Positions 20,273 through 29,199 of a stretch of DNA of 64,000 nucleotides are shown here, piece after piece. The translations under genes and the position numbers were made by a program. Origin of the DNA: Candidatus Melainabacteria bacterium (GTDB lineage Bacteria; Cyanobacteriota; Vampirovibrionia; Obscuribacterales; Obscuribacteraceae). Under the pieces are notes generated by a model. That model ran no database searches and had not been told where the DNA came from. It saw nothing but the letters and a program-made list of their open reading frames with translations. The stretch covers positions 1-64,000 of the forward strand of contig PLZS01000084.1 in NCBI GenBank assembly GCA_003153555.1, given 5' to 3'. Within the stretch, counting starts at the first letter, position 1; the number at the start of each line of letters is the position of its first letter.

Positions 20273-21337
20273 ATGCGTAGCCTAAGGCACAAAACCAAAC
20301 CGATTGACCTCGAATCGAACGATTGGTTAGACGATAAGAAATTTGGACGCTCCCACCGCACCGCGCCTAAGCCGGAGCTATCGGTAGTTATTCCGGTTTA
20401 CAACGAGTCAGGCAACATCGAACTGCTCTACGACAAATTGATTGTGTCGCTGACAGCAACTGGTCAAACGTGGGAAGTCATTTTTATTGACGACGGTTCG
20501 ATCGACAGTTCTTACGAAGAATTGGAAGCGGTGTCGTTACAGGATAAGAGAATTAAGGTAATCAAATTTGTCCGCAATTTCGGACAAACGGCAGCTTTAG
20601 CAGCAGGAATCGATCACGCCCTTGGAAAAATCATTATTCCGATGGACGCTGATTTGCAAAATGATCCCGCGGACATCAAATTACTGCTGGCCAAAATGGA
20701 TGAAGGTTATGACGTCGTAAGCGGCTGGCGCAAGCACCGCCAAGACGCATTGATTAGTCGATTGATACCATCTTGGGTGGCAAACAAAATTATTTCGGTA
20801 ATCAGCGGAGTTCGTCTGCACGATTATGGTTGCTCATTGAAGGCTTATCGCAAGGAAGTAATTAAGAACATCCGGCTCTATGGGGAGATGCATCGATTCG
20901 TTCCTATCTACGCAAGCTGGCAGGGCGCAAAGGTTGCTGAGATCCCAGTCAACCATTATGCGCGTCAGATTGGACAGTCAAAATACGGAATCTCGCGCAC
21001 CTTCAAAGTAGTGCTGGATCTGATCACCGTAAAATTCATGTCGACTTATTTCACCAAACCAATTTATGTGTTTGGGACAGCCGGTATTGGCGCTCTAGCA
21101 ATATCATTTGCCGCCTTCATCTGGATGGTCGCACTAAAGTATGTCTTTCACACCCACACATTTATTGAAACACCACTGCCGGTGCTAATTGCTATGTTTT
21201 TCATGGTCGGCATACAGTTCATTATGATGGGACTGCTTGCTGAAATTCTAATGCGCACCTATCACGAGTCCCAAGGCAAGCGCATTTATATCGTAGAAGA
21301 AAGACTGAATACCTTAGCTGACGACGCAACGGACTGA
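20273..21337 (+). CDS. GT2 polyprenyl-phosphate glycosyltransferase (DPM1/ArnC-like)
   Basis: A 354-residue enzyme expected to load a sugar from a nucleotide donor onto undecaprenyl phosphate, giving the donor used by GT39 enzymes. The GT-A fold begins 'LSVVIPVYNESGNI'. The metal and donor motifs are visible: 'FIDDGS' (about residues 71-76) and 'PMDADLQNDP' (about 123-132). Two C-terminal membrane helices (about 255-325) anchor it, as in GtrB/ArnC proteins. It is ten bases upstream of a GT39 gene, which supports the donor-transferase pairing. The sugar is unknown. Confidence 0.92.
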   Translation: MRSLRHKTKPIDLESNDWLDDKKFGRSHRTAPKPELSVVIPVYNESGNIELLYDKLIVSLTATGQTWEVIFIDDGSIDSSYEELEAVSLQDKRIKVIKFVRNFGQTAALAAGIDHALGKIIIPMDADLQNDPADIKLLLAKMDEGYDVVSGWRKHRQDALISRLIPSWVANKIISVISGVRLHDYGCSLKAYRKEVIKNIRLYGEMHRFVPIYASWQGAKVAEIPVNHYARQIGQSKYGISRTFKVVLDLITVKFMSTYFTKPIYVFGTAGIGALAISFAAFIWMVALKYVFHTHTFIETPLPVLIAMFFMVGIQFIMMGLLAEILMRTYHESQGKRIYIVEERLNTLADDATD

Positions 21338-21347
21338 AAACCGATCC

Positions 21348-23192
21348 ATGGCGTTTTCAACTCTAACCAAAGAAAAGGCAGCCGATGATGCATCGGTCCT
21401 CTCAACCAAATCAGATTGGCAGCTAACCAAATCGGAATGGCAGTTTTTGTCTGTATTTGGTTTAGTTTTTGGCGCCGCATGCTTGCTGATCTTCAACAAC
21501 CTCGGCAACTTCCCTCTATTCAATCCAGACGAGGCTTTGTACGCCGAACCAGCTCGCGAGATGTTGGAAACGGGCGAATACATCACGACCTTGCTTAACT
21601 ACGCGGTCCGCTTTACGAAGCCGCCCCTGGTGATCTGGGCGATGGCGGCCAATTACCAGCTATTCGGAGTGACGGAGTTTGCTGCACGCTATTTCGGCGC
21701 CGCCTGCGGAGCAATCCTGGTTGCGGCAACTTACCTGTTTGCCAGAGTACACCTCAACGGTCGAGCTGCGCTTATAGCCGCCTTCTCATTGATGACTGCA
21801 CCGCTCTTCATTAGCACCGCTCGTGAAGCAATCACGGATATGCCGCTGTCATTGTTCGTAGCAGGCAGTTTGATGTGCTTCTATCACAGCTATGCGACTC
21901 GCTCTAGCTCAGCGAAAGGTCACGAATCTAATCAACTCCCTGACAGCTCAGGAATCGTAGGCAATGCAACGCGTTGGCTCTGCCTTGCCTACGCTCTAGT
22001 TGGTCTTGCGGTCATGACCAAAGGACCGATCGGAATCATCCTTCCAGTGGCAATAATAGGCGTCTTTCACCTGCTTCGTCTGAACGTCAAATCAGCTTTG
22101 CTGTTCTACAAGCCCTGGTTTGGCATCCTCTTAGTAGCACTAATAGCGGTGCCATGGTTCGCAGTAGAAATAAGTGTAACTAAAGGCGCTTACTATAACG
22201 AGTTTATTCTGAGAGAGAATTTCCAACGCTTCACAGCCGTGGTCGACCATAAAGCGGCGTGGTGGTATCACATCGCCGCGATGCTAGGAGGATTCTTCCC
22301 CTGGTCTGTATTTCTTCCAGGAGCACTGGTAGCTGCTTTGTTTGCCAGGACTGCTGGATCAAACAAAATCCTCACACGTTTTCAAAATCTGACACCCCGG
22401 CAATCCTTGATGCTTTTTGCCGCGTGTGCGAGTTTGATCATTTTAGTATTTTTTAGCGCCGGTGTTTCAAAGCTGATACCCTACACTTTGCCCGCATTTC
22501 CGATGTTAGCCTTGCTCACAGCCGGTTATATCGACGAATTGTGGACAGAGAGGGCATGGAAACCATTAGCAATAGTGTTTGCACTGCTAACAGCTGTTTA
22601 TGCAGGAGCCCTTCTAGCGGTTCCCGTTCTCGGAGCAAAGCTGCACGACTGTCCGCCGGCACTGCTAAGTGCGATCAATGCCCTGCTTGTCGTACACGTA
22701 ATCGCAGCTCTGACATCCACAATCCTGAGCATTAAACAGAAGTATGCAGCCGCCCTCACCTCATTCTGCGTTGCTACGTTTGTCGCACTGCTATTCATCG
22801 GCAACCAGGGTCTAGAAGCGGTTTCCGATCAGTGGGAGAGACCAATTCGAAGTTTCGCGCAGTTCGCTGCTGGGTCTAAAGATCCCATTCTTGTTTATCA
22901 AATGCGAAAACCATCGGTTACCTTCTACGCCAAGAGAAAATTTCTACTTCCAAAAAATCCTAAAGAACTGACATACATATTGAGCAAAACGGACAGAGCT
23001 TATATAATTTCGCGTTCTCGCAGTGAGAAAGAGTTGAAGGCAATACCCGGCAGCAAGCACCTTTGCCAAATGGGAGAATATGTCTTGACCGCCTATAGGC
23101 GTCCCGCAGCAGCGAAATCAAGCGTTAACGCCTCTCCTGCCGCTAACGCTCCTGCAACATTGATCGACAGGGAAATGGAAAGTAATGACTAA
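21348..23192 (+). CDS. GT39-family glycosyltransferase (ArnT/PMT-like), paralogue 3
   Basis: Membrane transferase of 614 residues. Unlike the other two paralogues it keeps the canonical first-loop motif 'FNPDEALYAEPAREML', with Asp and Glu in place, then 'TKPPLVIWAMAANYQLFGVTEFAARY'. It is therefore the best candidate for a standard ArnT/PMT-type activity, using the lipid-linked sugar made by the adjacent GT2 protein. About twelve membrane helices and a C-terminal soluble part are predicted. It overlaps the epimerase start by eight bases. Confidence 0.92.
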   Translation: MAFSTLTKEKAADDASVLSTKSDWQLTKSEWQFLSVFGLVFGAACLLIFNNLGNFPLFNPDEALYAEPAREMLETGEYITTLLNYAVRFTKPPLVIWAMAANYQLFGVTEFAARYFGAACGAILVAATYLFARVHLNGRAALIAAFSLMTAPLFISTAREAITDMPLSLFVAGSLMCFYHSYATRSSSAKGHESNQLPDSSGIVGNATRWLCLAYALVGLAVMTKGPIGIILPVAIIGVFHLLRLNVKSALLFYKPWFGILLVALIAVPWFAVEISVTKGAYYNEFILRENFQRFTAVVDHKAAWWYHIAAMLGGFFPWSVFLPGALVAALFARTAGSNKILTRFQNLTPRQSLMLFAACASLIILVFFSAGVSKLIPYTLPAFPMLALLTAGYIDELWTERAWKPLAIVFALLTAVYAGALLAVPVLGAKLHDCPPALLSAINALLVVHVIAALTSTILSIKQKYAAALTSFCVATFVALLFIGNQGLEAVSDQWERPIRSFAQFAAGSKDPILVYQMRKPSVTFYAKRKFLLPKNPKELTYILSKTDRAYIISRSRSEKELKAIPGSKHLCQMGEYVLTAYRRPAAAKSSVNASPAANAPATLIDREMESND

Positions 23193-24168
23193 GAGTGCAC
23201 AATCGATTTTGGTGACAGGCGGAGCCGGATTTATAGGCAGCCACCTCGTCGACCGGTTACTTAAAGAAGGTAATCGAGTCACCGTAATGGACAATTTTAA
23301 TGGCTTCTACGCTCCTGAGACAAAGCGCGAAAACGTTTCCGCGCACCTTAATAATCCAGCCTACAGTTTGATGGAAGGAGATCTGAGAAACGTCGACGAC
23401 GTCCGAAAAATATTTAGTCTAGGTCCGTACGACGTTGTTGTGCATCTTGCAGCGATGGCAGGTGTTCTTCCTTCGCTTCAGAATCCCTCACTCTACATGG
23501 ATGTAAACGTAGTTGGCACTCAGCGTTTACTTGATGAGATCAACAAACAGCCCAAGGTTCCCTATTTGGTCTTTTGCTCATCTAGCTCGGTGTATGGCGA
23601 ACGCTCGACTGAAAAATTCAGCGAAACGGATCAAACAGATCGACCTTTGTCACCATATGCGGCATCAAAGATCGCGGCTGAGGTAGCTTGCTTTGCGGCT
23701 TACAGAACGACTGGACTGCAAGTCGTTTGCATACGCCCATTCACTGTATTTGGACCGAGACAGCGGCCAGATTTGGCCATCCACAAGTTCTGCCACTTAA
23801 TTGAAAACGGCGATCCGATAGAGCTTTATGGCGATGGCACTAGCAAACGCGATTACACGTTTGTTGGCGACATAGTTGCTGGAATAGTTAGCGCTGTTAA
23901 TTTGCGCCTGCAAGGTTTTGAGGTGATAAATCTAGGTCGCTCGAATCCAGTCACTCTGCTTGAGATGATTCACAGCATTGAGAAGGCTCTTGGGAAATCA
24001 GCCCAGATTACCAAGAGACCAATGCAAATCGGTGATGTACCGTACACCTATGCAGATATCGACAAAGCACGACGCTTATTGGGATATGAACCGATGACTT
24101 CCTTTGATGAGGGCATTGCTGAATTTGTTAAATGGTTTCGCTACAAATTGACTCTGTCCGCAAAATAA
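23185..24168 (+). CDS. NAD-dependent sugar-nucleotide epimerase/dehydratase
   Basis: A 327-residue extended short-chain dehydrogenase/reductase. The NAD-binding turn is 'TGGAGFIGSH' (residues 11-20) and the catalytic Y-x3-K is in 'SPYAASK'. The pattern 'VVHLAAMAGV..S' with 'MDNFNGFY' resembles UDP-glucuronate 4-epimerases, but C4-epimerases of other sugars are possible. It presumably makes the nucleotide sugar consumed by the GT2 and GT39 proteins encoded just upstream. It overlaps the GT39 gene by eight bases, so the three genes form an operon. Confidence 0.9.
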   Translation: MTKSAQSILVTGGAGFIGSHLVDRLLKEGNRVTVMDNFNGFYAPETKRENVSAHLNNPAYSLMEGDLRNVDDVRKIFSLGPYDVVVHLAAMAGVLPSLQNPSLYMDVNVVGTQRLLDEINKQPKVPYLVFCSSSSVYGERSTEKFSETDQTDRPLSPYAASKIAAEVACFAAYRTTGLQVVCIRPFTVFGPRQRPDLAIHKFCHLIENGDPIELYGDGTSKRDYTFVGDIVAGIVSAVNLRLQGFEVINLGRSNPVTLLEMIHSIEKALGKSAQITKRPMQIGDVPYTYADIDKARRLLGYEPMTSFDEGIAEFVKWFRYKLTLSAK

Positions 24169-24197
24169 TTCCCGGCACCCTTCACTTTTTCAGGTAT

Positions 24198-24237
24198 CGC
24201 AGATCAGATGAAGCAATATTACATCAAGGTTTCGAGA
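24198..24237 (-). repeat. Conserved AT-rich element, copy B (inverted)
   Basis: Read on the minus strand this gives CGAAACCTTGATGTAATATT followed by GCTTCATCTGATCTGCG, nearly identical to 16071-16114. It lies 30 bases after the epimerase gene and before the DUF427 gene. Confidence 0.6.
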
Positions 24238-24378
24238 CTTTCTTCCTGCCGGAAAAGCTTATAAATACAGACTTTACAGACTATTGAAAGTCCGCGTTTT
24301 TTGCTTAACATATTAAACGGACGAAAAAAGAAATAGATAGGTCGCCCCGTCCGATTTTAATTTTTGTGGAGTTCGAAA

Positions 24379-24663
24379 ATGCCAAAAGCTATCTGGAACG
24401 ATGTCGTAGTGGCAGAAAGCGATCACTGCGAGACCGTTGAAGGCAACTGCTATTTTCCGCCGAACTCTTTGCACAAAGAATTTTTTAGATCTAGTAGAAC
24501 TACTTCCATTTGTTCGTGGAAAGGCGAAGCGCGCTATTACACCCTTGAAATTAACGGGAAGCAAAACCCCGACTCCGCTTGGTATTATCCTGAACCTAAG
24601 GCAGAGGCGCAAAACATCAAAGGTTACGTAGCTTTCTGGAAGGGCGTAAAAGTCGAACAATAG
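24379..24663 (+). CDS. DUF427 family protein
   Basis: A 94-residue soluble protein of the DUF427 family, recognised by 'AIWND.VVAESD', 'YFPP.SL..E' and 'WKGEARYY.L'. It is the usual single-domain length. The function is not established. The ATG at 24379 has GGAG seven bases upstream; the in-frame start 15 bases earlier is not needed. It lies 15 bases before the ABC transporter ATPase gene, so it may be part of that operon. A weak promoter-like TTGAAA (24284-24289) and TAACAT (24306-24311) pair lies upstream. Confidence 0.85.
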   Translation: MPKAIWNDVVVAESDHCETVEGNCYFPPNSLHKEFFRSSRTTSICSWKGEARYYTLEINGKQNPDSAWYYPEPKAEAQNIKGYVAFWKGVKVEQ

Positions 24664-24678
24664 TTCGAACTGTTATCA

Positions 24679-25434
24679 ATGATCAAATTCACCGAAGTGT
24701 CAAAGACTTACGATGGCGGAGGCTCTTACGCCTTACGTGACGTAAACTTGACTGTGGCAAATGGTGAATTTCTAGTTCTACTCGGTTCTTCTGGCAGCGG
24801 CAAAAGCACCACTTTGAAGATGATCAATCGCTTGATCGAACCATCTTCAGGGTCTGTGGAGCTGGATGGAAAGCTGATCAAAAACATCGATCTCGTTCAA
24901 CTGCGGAGATCGATTGGTTATGTGTTCCAAGGAATAGGCCTCTTTCCACATATGACCATTGCCGAAAATATTGCCATTGTTCCGCGACTAATGGGTTGGC
25001 CCAAAGTAAAGCAGCTTGCCAGAGTAGCGGAATTGTTGAACTTAATCGGTCTGCCCCAGAACTTCTCCGAACGACTTCCTGAGCAGCTTTCTGGTGGGCA
25101 GCAACAGAGAGTTGGTGTGGCCAGAGCACTGGCAGTCGATCCCGAATACTTGCTAATGGACGAACCGTTTGGTGCACTGGATGCGGTGACAAGAGACAAA
25201 CTGCAACAAGAGATGCTTCAGTGGCGAACGACATTAAACAAAACCGTGATTTTCGTCACCCATGATCTTTTTGAAGCACTCACACTTGGAGATCGGATCG
25301 CCATCTTCCACGATGGCGTTATAGAGCAGGTCGGCACTCGCAGCGAGGTGCTAAGCGCACCTGCGACAGCTTTCGTGAAGGACTTGTTTGCTAAACCTGC
25401 AAAACAGTTGCAGGAATTTAAGGACTTAGTTTAA
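24679..25434 (+). CDS. ABC transporter ATPase, betaine/choline (OpuCA/ProV-like) type
   Basis: A 251-residue ATPase that powers uptake of quaternary amines or similar solutes. Walker A 'GSSGSGKST' (about 36-44), signature 'LSGGQQQR', Walker B 'LLMDEP' and the H-loop 'FVTHD' are all intact. It lacks the C-terminal CBS pair found in OpuA-type osmosensing ATPases, so regulation by ionic strength through CBS domains is unlikely. Its stop overlaps the start of the permease fusion (TAATG). Confidence 0.93.
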   Translation: MIKFTEVSKTYDGGGSYALRDVNLTVANGEFLVLLGSSGSGKSTTLKMINRLIEPSSGSVELDGKLIKNIDLVQLRRSIGYVFQGIGLFPHMTIAENIAIVPRLMGWPKVKQLARVAELLNLIGLPQNFSERLPEQLSGGQQQRVGVARALAVDPEYLLMDEPFGALDAVTRDKLQQEMLQWRTTLNKTVIFVTHDLFEALTLGDRIAIFHDGVIEQVGTRSEVLSAPATAFVKDLFAKPAKQLQEFKDLV

Positions 25435-27020
25435 TGGCGCAGCAAGACCTGACCAGTTTTATTATCGAGCGAGCTCCTGAACTGGCGCAACGCACTGCTG
25501 AACACTTAATGCTGGCAAGTGTATCAACACTAATAGCAACCATTGCTGGTATCACAATCGCCATCATCTGTTTCGAGTATCGCCAACTACGAAATCCGAT
25601 CACCGCAGCAGTCGGTATTCTGCAAACTGTTCCCAGTTTAGCAATGCTTGTTTTTCTCATGACCGTGATTGGAAAAATAGGCGTCTTACCTGCCCTATCG
25701 GCCTTGACGCTCTACGCGCTCTTGCCGATCGTGCGCAATACGATCATTGGACTGGAAAGCATCCCCGCTCCGACAATTGAAGCCGCACAAGGAATTGGCA
25801 TGACCAGAGCGCAGCAAATTTTCCTGGTGCGTATTCCAATGGCAATGCCCGCAATTGTGGCAGGCATCCGCACCGCTGCTGTAGTTGGCGTTGGCATTGC
25901 CACGCTCAGTGCATTTATTGGTGCCGGTGGGCTCGGTGAATTTATTAACCGAGGACTGGCGCTTTCCAACACTCGCCTCATATTATTGGGAGCCATTCCA
26001 GCTGCCATTCTAGCTATCGTTGCCGATGGCATTCTGGCAATCGCCGAGTGGGGCATACAACCAATCAAAGCTACAGATCGTCCGCTCAGCGCATCACAAA
26101 GAAAGTTGCGCCGACGTCTTGCCGCTTGTCTGCCTGGTGTCGTCTGTCTGGCTAGTTTGATTTTCTATTTTTGTGAACATCCGATTGTCGCCCAGCCTAA
26201 CGTTGTGAAGATTGGCACCAAGCACTTTACAGAATCTTTGATTCTTGGTGAATTGATGGCACAGGCAATTGAAGGAAAGACAAAACTCAAGGTGGAGAGG
26301 CGTTTCGACCTGGGCGGAAGCCTCGTTTGTCACGGAGCATTGATGCGCGGTGATGTAGATGTGTATCCCGAATACACAGGTACGAGCTTGGCGACAATTT
26401 TAAACATGGAAGGCATTCAAGATCCACAGCTGGCACTGGATACGGTATCACGCGCATATAAAGAAAAATTCGCGCTAATTTGGCTTCCTTCATTCGGATT
26501 TAACAACGCCTGGGCGGTAATTGTAAAAGAAGCGGCAGCCAAAAGCCACGGTTGGACAAAGATCTCGGACCTAAAGGGATCGGCAGAAAAATTGCGCATG
26601 GGTTTAACATCAGAATTTGCTGAACGATCTGATGGCTATCCCGGACTGAAGAAAATTTATGGACTTAGCTTCGGACGAATAACAGACTTAGACACAAATA
26701 TCGCCTATCGCGCTCTTGCAGAAAATCAACTGGATGCCACCGCCGGCAATTCCACCGACGGCAGGATCGATGCGTATAAACTGAAAATTCTGGATGACGA
26801 CAAGCACTTTTTCCCTGCCTATCAGGCTGCTCCGGTGGCAAGAGAAGAGGCGCTTAAGGACCATCCTGAACTAATAGCTGTATTTAATTCCCTTTCCGGC
26901 ACAATCGACAACGCCACCATGCGACAGCTTAATTACAAAGTTGATGGAGAACATCGCTCTCCTGCGGAAGTAGCGCATGAGTTTTTAGTGGCGAGACATC
27001 TGGTAGACACTAAAAACTAG
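25434..27020 (+). CDS. ABC permease fused to substrate-binding protein (OpuCB-OpuCC-like)
   Basis: A 528-residue fusion. Residues 1-215 are a BPD-type permease with five to six helices and the coupling-loop motif 'EAAQGIGMTRAQQIFLVRIP'. After a linker and one more helix (about 230-245), residues 250-528 form an OpuAC-type binding domain, starting 'VKIGTKHFTESLILGEL' and containing 'DVYPEYTGT'. Such fusions occur in choline/betaine importers and in the ergothioneine importer EgtU. The ligand cannot be assigned without checking the aromatic cage. Co-translated with the ATPase. Confidence 0.92.
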   Translation: MAQQDLTSFIIERAPELAQRTAEHLMLASVSTLIATIAGITIAIICFEYRQLRNPITAAVGILQTVPSLAMLVFLMTVIGKIGVLPALSALTLYALLPIVRNTIIGLESIPAPTIEAAQGIGMTRAQQIFLVRIPMAMPAIVAGIRTAAVVGVGIATLSAFIGAGGLGEFINRGLALSNTRLILLGAIPAAILAIVADGILAIAEWGIQPIKATDRPLSASQRKLRRRLAACLPGVVCLASLIFYFCEHPIVAQPNVVKIGTKHFTESLILGELMAQAIEGKTKLKVERRFDLGGSLVCHGALMRGDVDVYPEYTGTSLATILNMEGIQDPQLALDTVSRAYKEKFALIWLPSFGFNNAWAVIVKEAAAKSHGWTKISDLKGSAEKLRMGLTSEFAERSDGYPGLKKIYGLSFGRITDLDTNIAYRALAENQLDATAGNSTDGRIDAYKLKILDDDKHFFPAYQAAPVAREEALKDHPELIAVFNSLSGTIDNATMRQLNYKVDGEHRSPAEVAHEFLVARHLVDTKN

Positions 27021-27070
27021 CTGGTTCAATTAGCGTTCATTGGGTACGAACAATCTAGCTCTGACTAGAT

Positions 27071-27229
27071 TCAACCATGAAATTCGTAGGCAAACCATTT
27101 CACACCGGCTCGCGAGTTGCGTCTCTTTCTGGCTACTAATATAACGACGAGCGTACCCGGAACCCAGAAGGGCCAGCTAAACATGAACATCCAGGCCAGA
27201 GAAAGGAAGAAGGACTCAAAGAAAATCAC
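27071..27229 (-). CDS. Possible 52-residue membrane protein (uncertain)
   Basis: A short minus-strand frame starting at a GTG encodes a strongly hydrophobic, Trp/Phe-rich segment ('SLAWMFMFSWPFWVPGTLVV') followed by a basic tail, the layout of a small single-pass membrane protein. The ribosome site is weak. It lies in the gap between the ABC operon and the serine hydrolase gene. It could be chance. Confidence 0.25.
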   Translation of the reverse strand: MIFFESFFLSLAWMFMFSWPFWVPGTLVVILVARKRRNSRAGVKWFAYEFHG

Positions 27230-27367
27230 ATGACACTCATCGTCGGCAGATTGGCGACGTCGATAATTGTACGTTATTGAACGAAAATTCAAGAGCTGAA
27301 AGATGGGTTGGTAAGAGCATAGAATCGAATGGTTCAAATTCGAATAGGCTCAACTGGAGACTTCTCT

Positions 27368-28912
27368 ATGGCTTCGTCCGCACTCTGCACCGGCAAATCA
27401 GCAAGGCTGAACAAGTACAAGCTTGGCTGCTTATCCCTCATGATCGCTCTTTCGACTGGATGCTTTCAGCAAGCAAGTGCTGAACTGCCTCAAGGTTTTG
27501 ACGACTTCGTCAACAAAGTGTTGAAAGAGTACAACACTCCTGGTGCAGCAGTTGCAGTCGTTGAAGGAGACAAGGTCTACGTGCGGGGCTATGGAGTGCG
27601 CAGTGTGGACAAGCCAGGCGCAGTCGACCCCGACACACTGTTCATGCTTGCTTCCAATACCAAACCATTCACAGCAGCTTTGCTTGCCATCATGGTCGAT
27701 CAACATAAAATAGGTTGGAACGATCACGTCATCGATTACATGCCCCAATTCGTTCTTCATGACCGTTACGCAACACGCATGTGTACTGCCAAAGACTTGC
27801 TGGCTCATCGAACTGGCTTGCCTGAATTTTTCGGAGACGGTCTCGAAGGCGTGGGCTACGATCGCAATGAGGTGATGCGCAGGCTGAAGTACATCGAACC
27901 GGCATGCAGCTTTCGAGAAACGGCCAACTATTCCAATCCCGGGTTTTTCGCCGCAGGAATGCTAGCTGGTGTACTCGCTGGAGACAGCTGGGACAACCTG
28001 ATTAAGAAGAAGCTGTTCGAACCACTATCTATGACTCGATCAGGTGTGACGGTCAAAGATCATGACCGCGATAGCAATGTTGCCGATGCCCACGAATCGC
28101 TGCCTCAGGGCGGATCTAAAGTTGTGCCTTGGGATACTAGTGACGTTTTTGGACCTGCAGGTTCAATAAATTCGACAGCGAAAGACATGACACGATGGAT
28201 GCAGTTGCAACTCAACGAAGGCAGTATTGATGGACACCAAATCATCTCACCTGAAAGCATGCGAGAAATGCACACAACGGCGATGGTCGACAAACCGGGA
28301 TTCGGAGATATGGCGCCAATAGACGAGAAAACTACGGGGCTCTGCTACGGTTTAGGATGGGGCATTTATCATTATAAGGGTCACGAGATCTTTGAAAAAA
28401 CTGGAGCACGCACGGGCATGCGATCTAGTGTGGTGCTCATTCCAGATAAGAAAATCGGCATCACTGTGTTGGCTAATCAAAATCTTACTGTTGTTCCTGA
28501 GGCAATCAGAGCTTACCTAATCGACAAAATGGTGGCGCCTGCAAGCACTGATTGGCAAGCAGAAATCAACAAAAAAAACACTGTGATTCAAAAAATGTTC
28601 AACAATCCCGCGCCGCCGCCAAAACCAACAACATCCCCAACTCTGCCTCTTGAAGGTTACGCGGGCGAGTATCAAAATGATTTGTTTGGTCAGGTCAAAA
28701 TATCTGTGGATTCGGGGAAATTGAGATGGCAAGCCGGTCCTAAGAAAGTGTCTGGTCCAATTACGCACGTTCAGTACGACACATTTCAACTCGCCTGGCC
28801 GCCCGGACCTATCACCCTGCCAGAAGAAGTGACGTTCACTTTGGGGACAGACGGTCATCCTTCCCAATTGCAGACCGTATCATTCGGTCTGTTGAAGCGA
28901 GTTTCTCAATAA
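27368..28912 (+). CDS. Exported serine hydrolase of the class C beta-lactamase/PBP family
   Basis: A 514-residue exported protein. The signal region includes 'IALSTGCFQQ', which may be a non-canonical lipobox. The catalytic S-x-x-K is 'SNTK' (about Ser96) and the Y-x-N is 'YSN' (about Tyr188), both intact. The last 80 residues, after a Pro-rich linker ('NNPAPPPKPTTSP'), resemble a DUF3471-like beta domain. Family members are D-aminopeptidases, esterases or peptidoglycan enzymes; resistance to beta-lactams should not be inferred. The ATG at 27368 has GGAGA eight bases upstream. Confidence 0.9.
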   Translation: MASSALCTGKSARLNKYKLGCLSLMIALSTGCFQQASAELPQGFDDFVNKVLKEYNTPGAAVAVVEGDKVYVRGYGVRSVDKPGAVDPDTLFMLASNTKPFTAALLAIMVDQHKIGWNDHVIDYMPQFVLHDRYATRMCTAKDLLAHRTGLPEFFGDGLEGVGYDRNEVMRRLKYIEPACSFRETANYSNPGFFAAGMLAGVLAGDSWDNLIKKKLFEPLSMTRSGVTVKDHDRDSNVADAHESLPQGGSKVVPWDTSDVFGPAGSINSTAKDMTRWMQLQLNEGSIDGHQIISPESMREMHTTAMVDKPGFGDMAPIDEKTTGLCYGLGWGIYHYKGHEIFEKTGARTGMRSSVVLIPDKKIGITVLANQNLTVVPEAIRAYLIDKMVAPASTDWQAEINKKNTVIQKMFNNPAPPPKPTTSPTLPLEGYAGEYQNDLFGQVKISVDSGKLRWQAGPKKVSGPITHVQYDTFQLAWPPGPITLPEEVTFTLGTDGHPSQLQTVSFGLLKRVSQ

Positions 28913-28921
28913 GGAAAGGCG

Positions 28922-28951
28922 AATCTCATTGCGCAAATTCGAGATTTTATT
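28922..28951 (+). terminator. Possible weak terminator after the serine hydrolase gene
   Basis: Inverted repeat AATCTC/GAGATT (28922-28927, 28941-28946) followed by a T-rich stretch, ten bases after the stop codon. The stem is short and AT-rich. Confidence 0.4.
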
Positions 28952-29199
28952 TGCAGCAAGCGGCAATTATTAAAGACCGAAAACGATTTCTTTACAAGGC
29001 TTTTAGGCGGCCGCGCAAGATTCTTTTGCTCTGATCCAATTCTGACCCAAAAGATTTTATATAGTGATTTCACACAAATGCAAAAATTTATGCATAATGT
29101 ATCTTAGCCCCATAAGTTAAGTCCGAGCACTTCCGAGTTCAAACAGCCATTGCTGTCTGAACCACCTTAGTACTCAGCACCCTTGGATAAGAAACGAAG

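Noticed and set aside
27368-28912. Calling the serine hydrolase a beta-lactamase resistance gene
   Set aside because: Only the generic S-x-x-K and Y-x-N motifs are present; the family is mostly peptidases and esterases.
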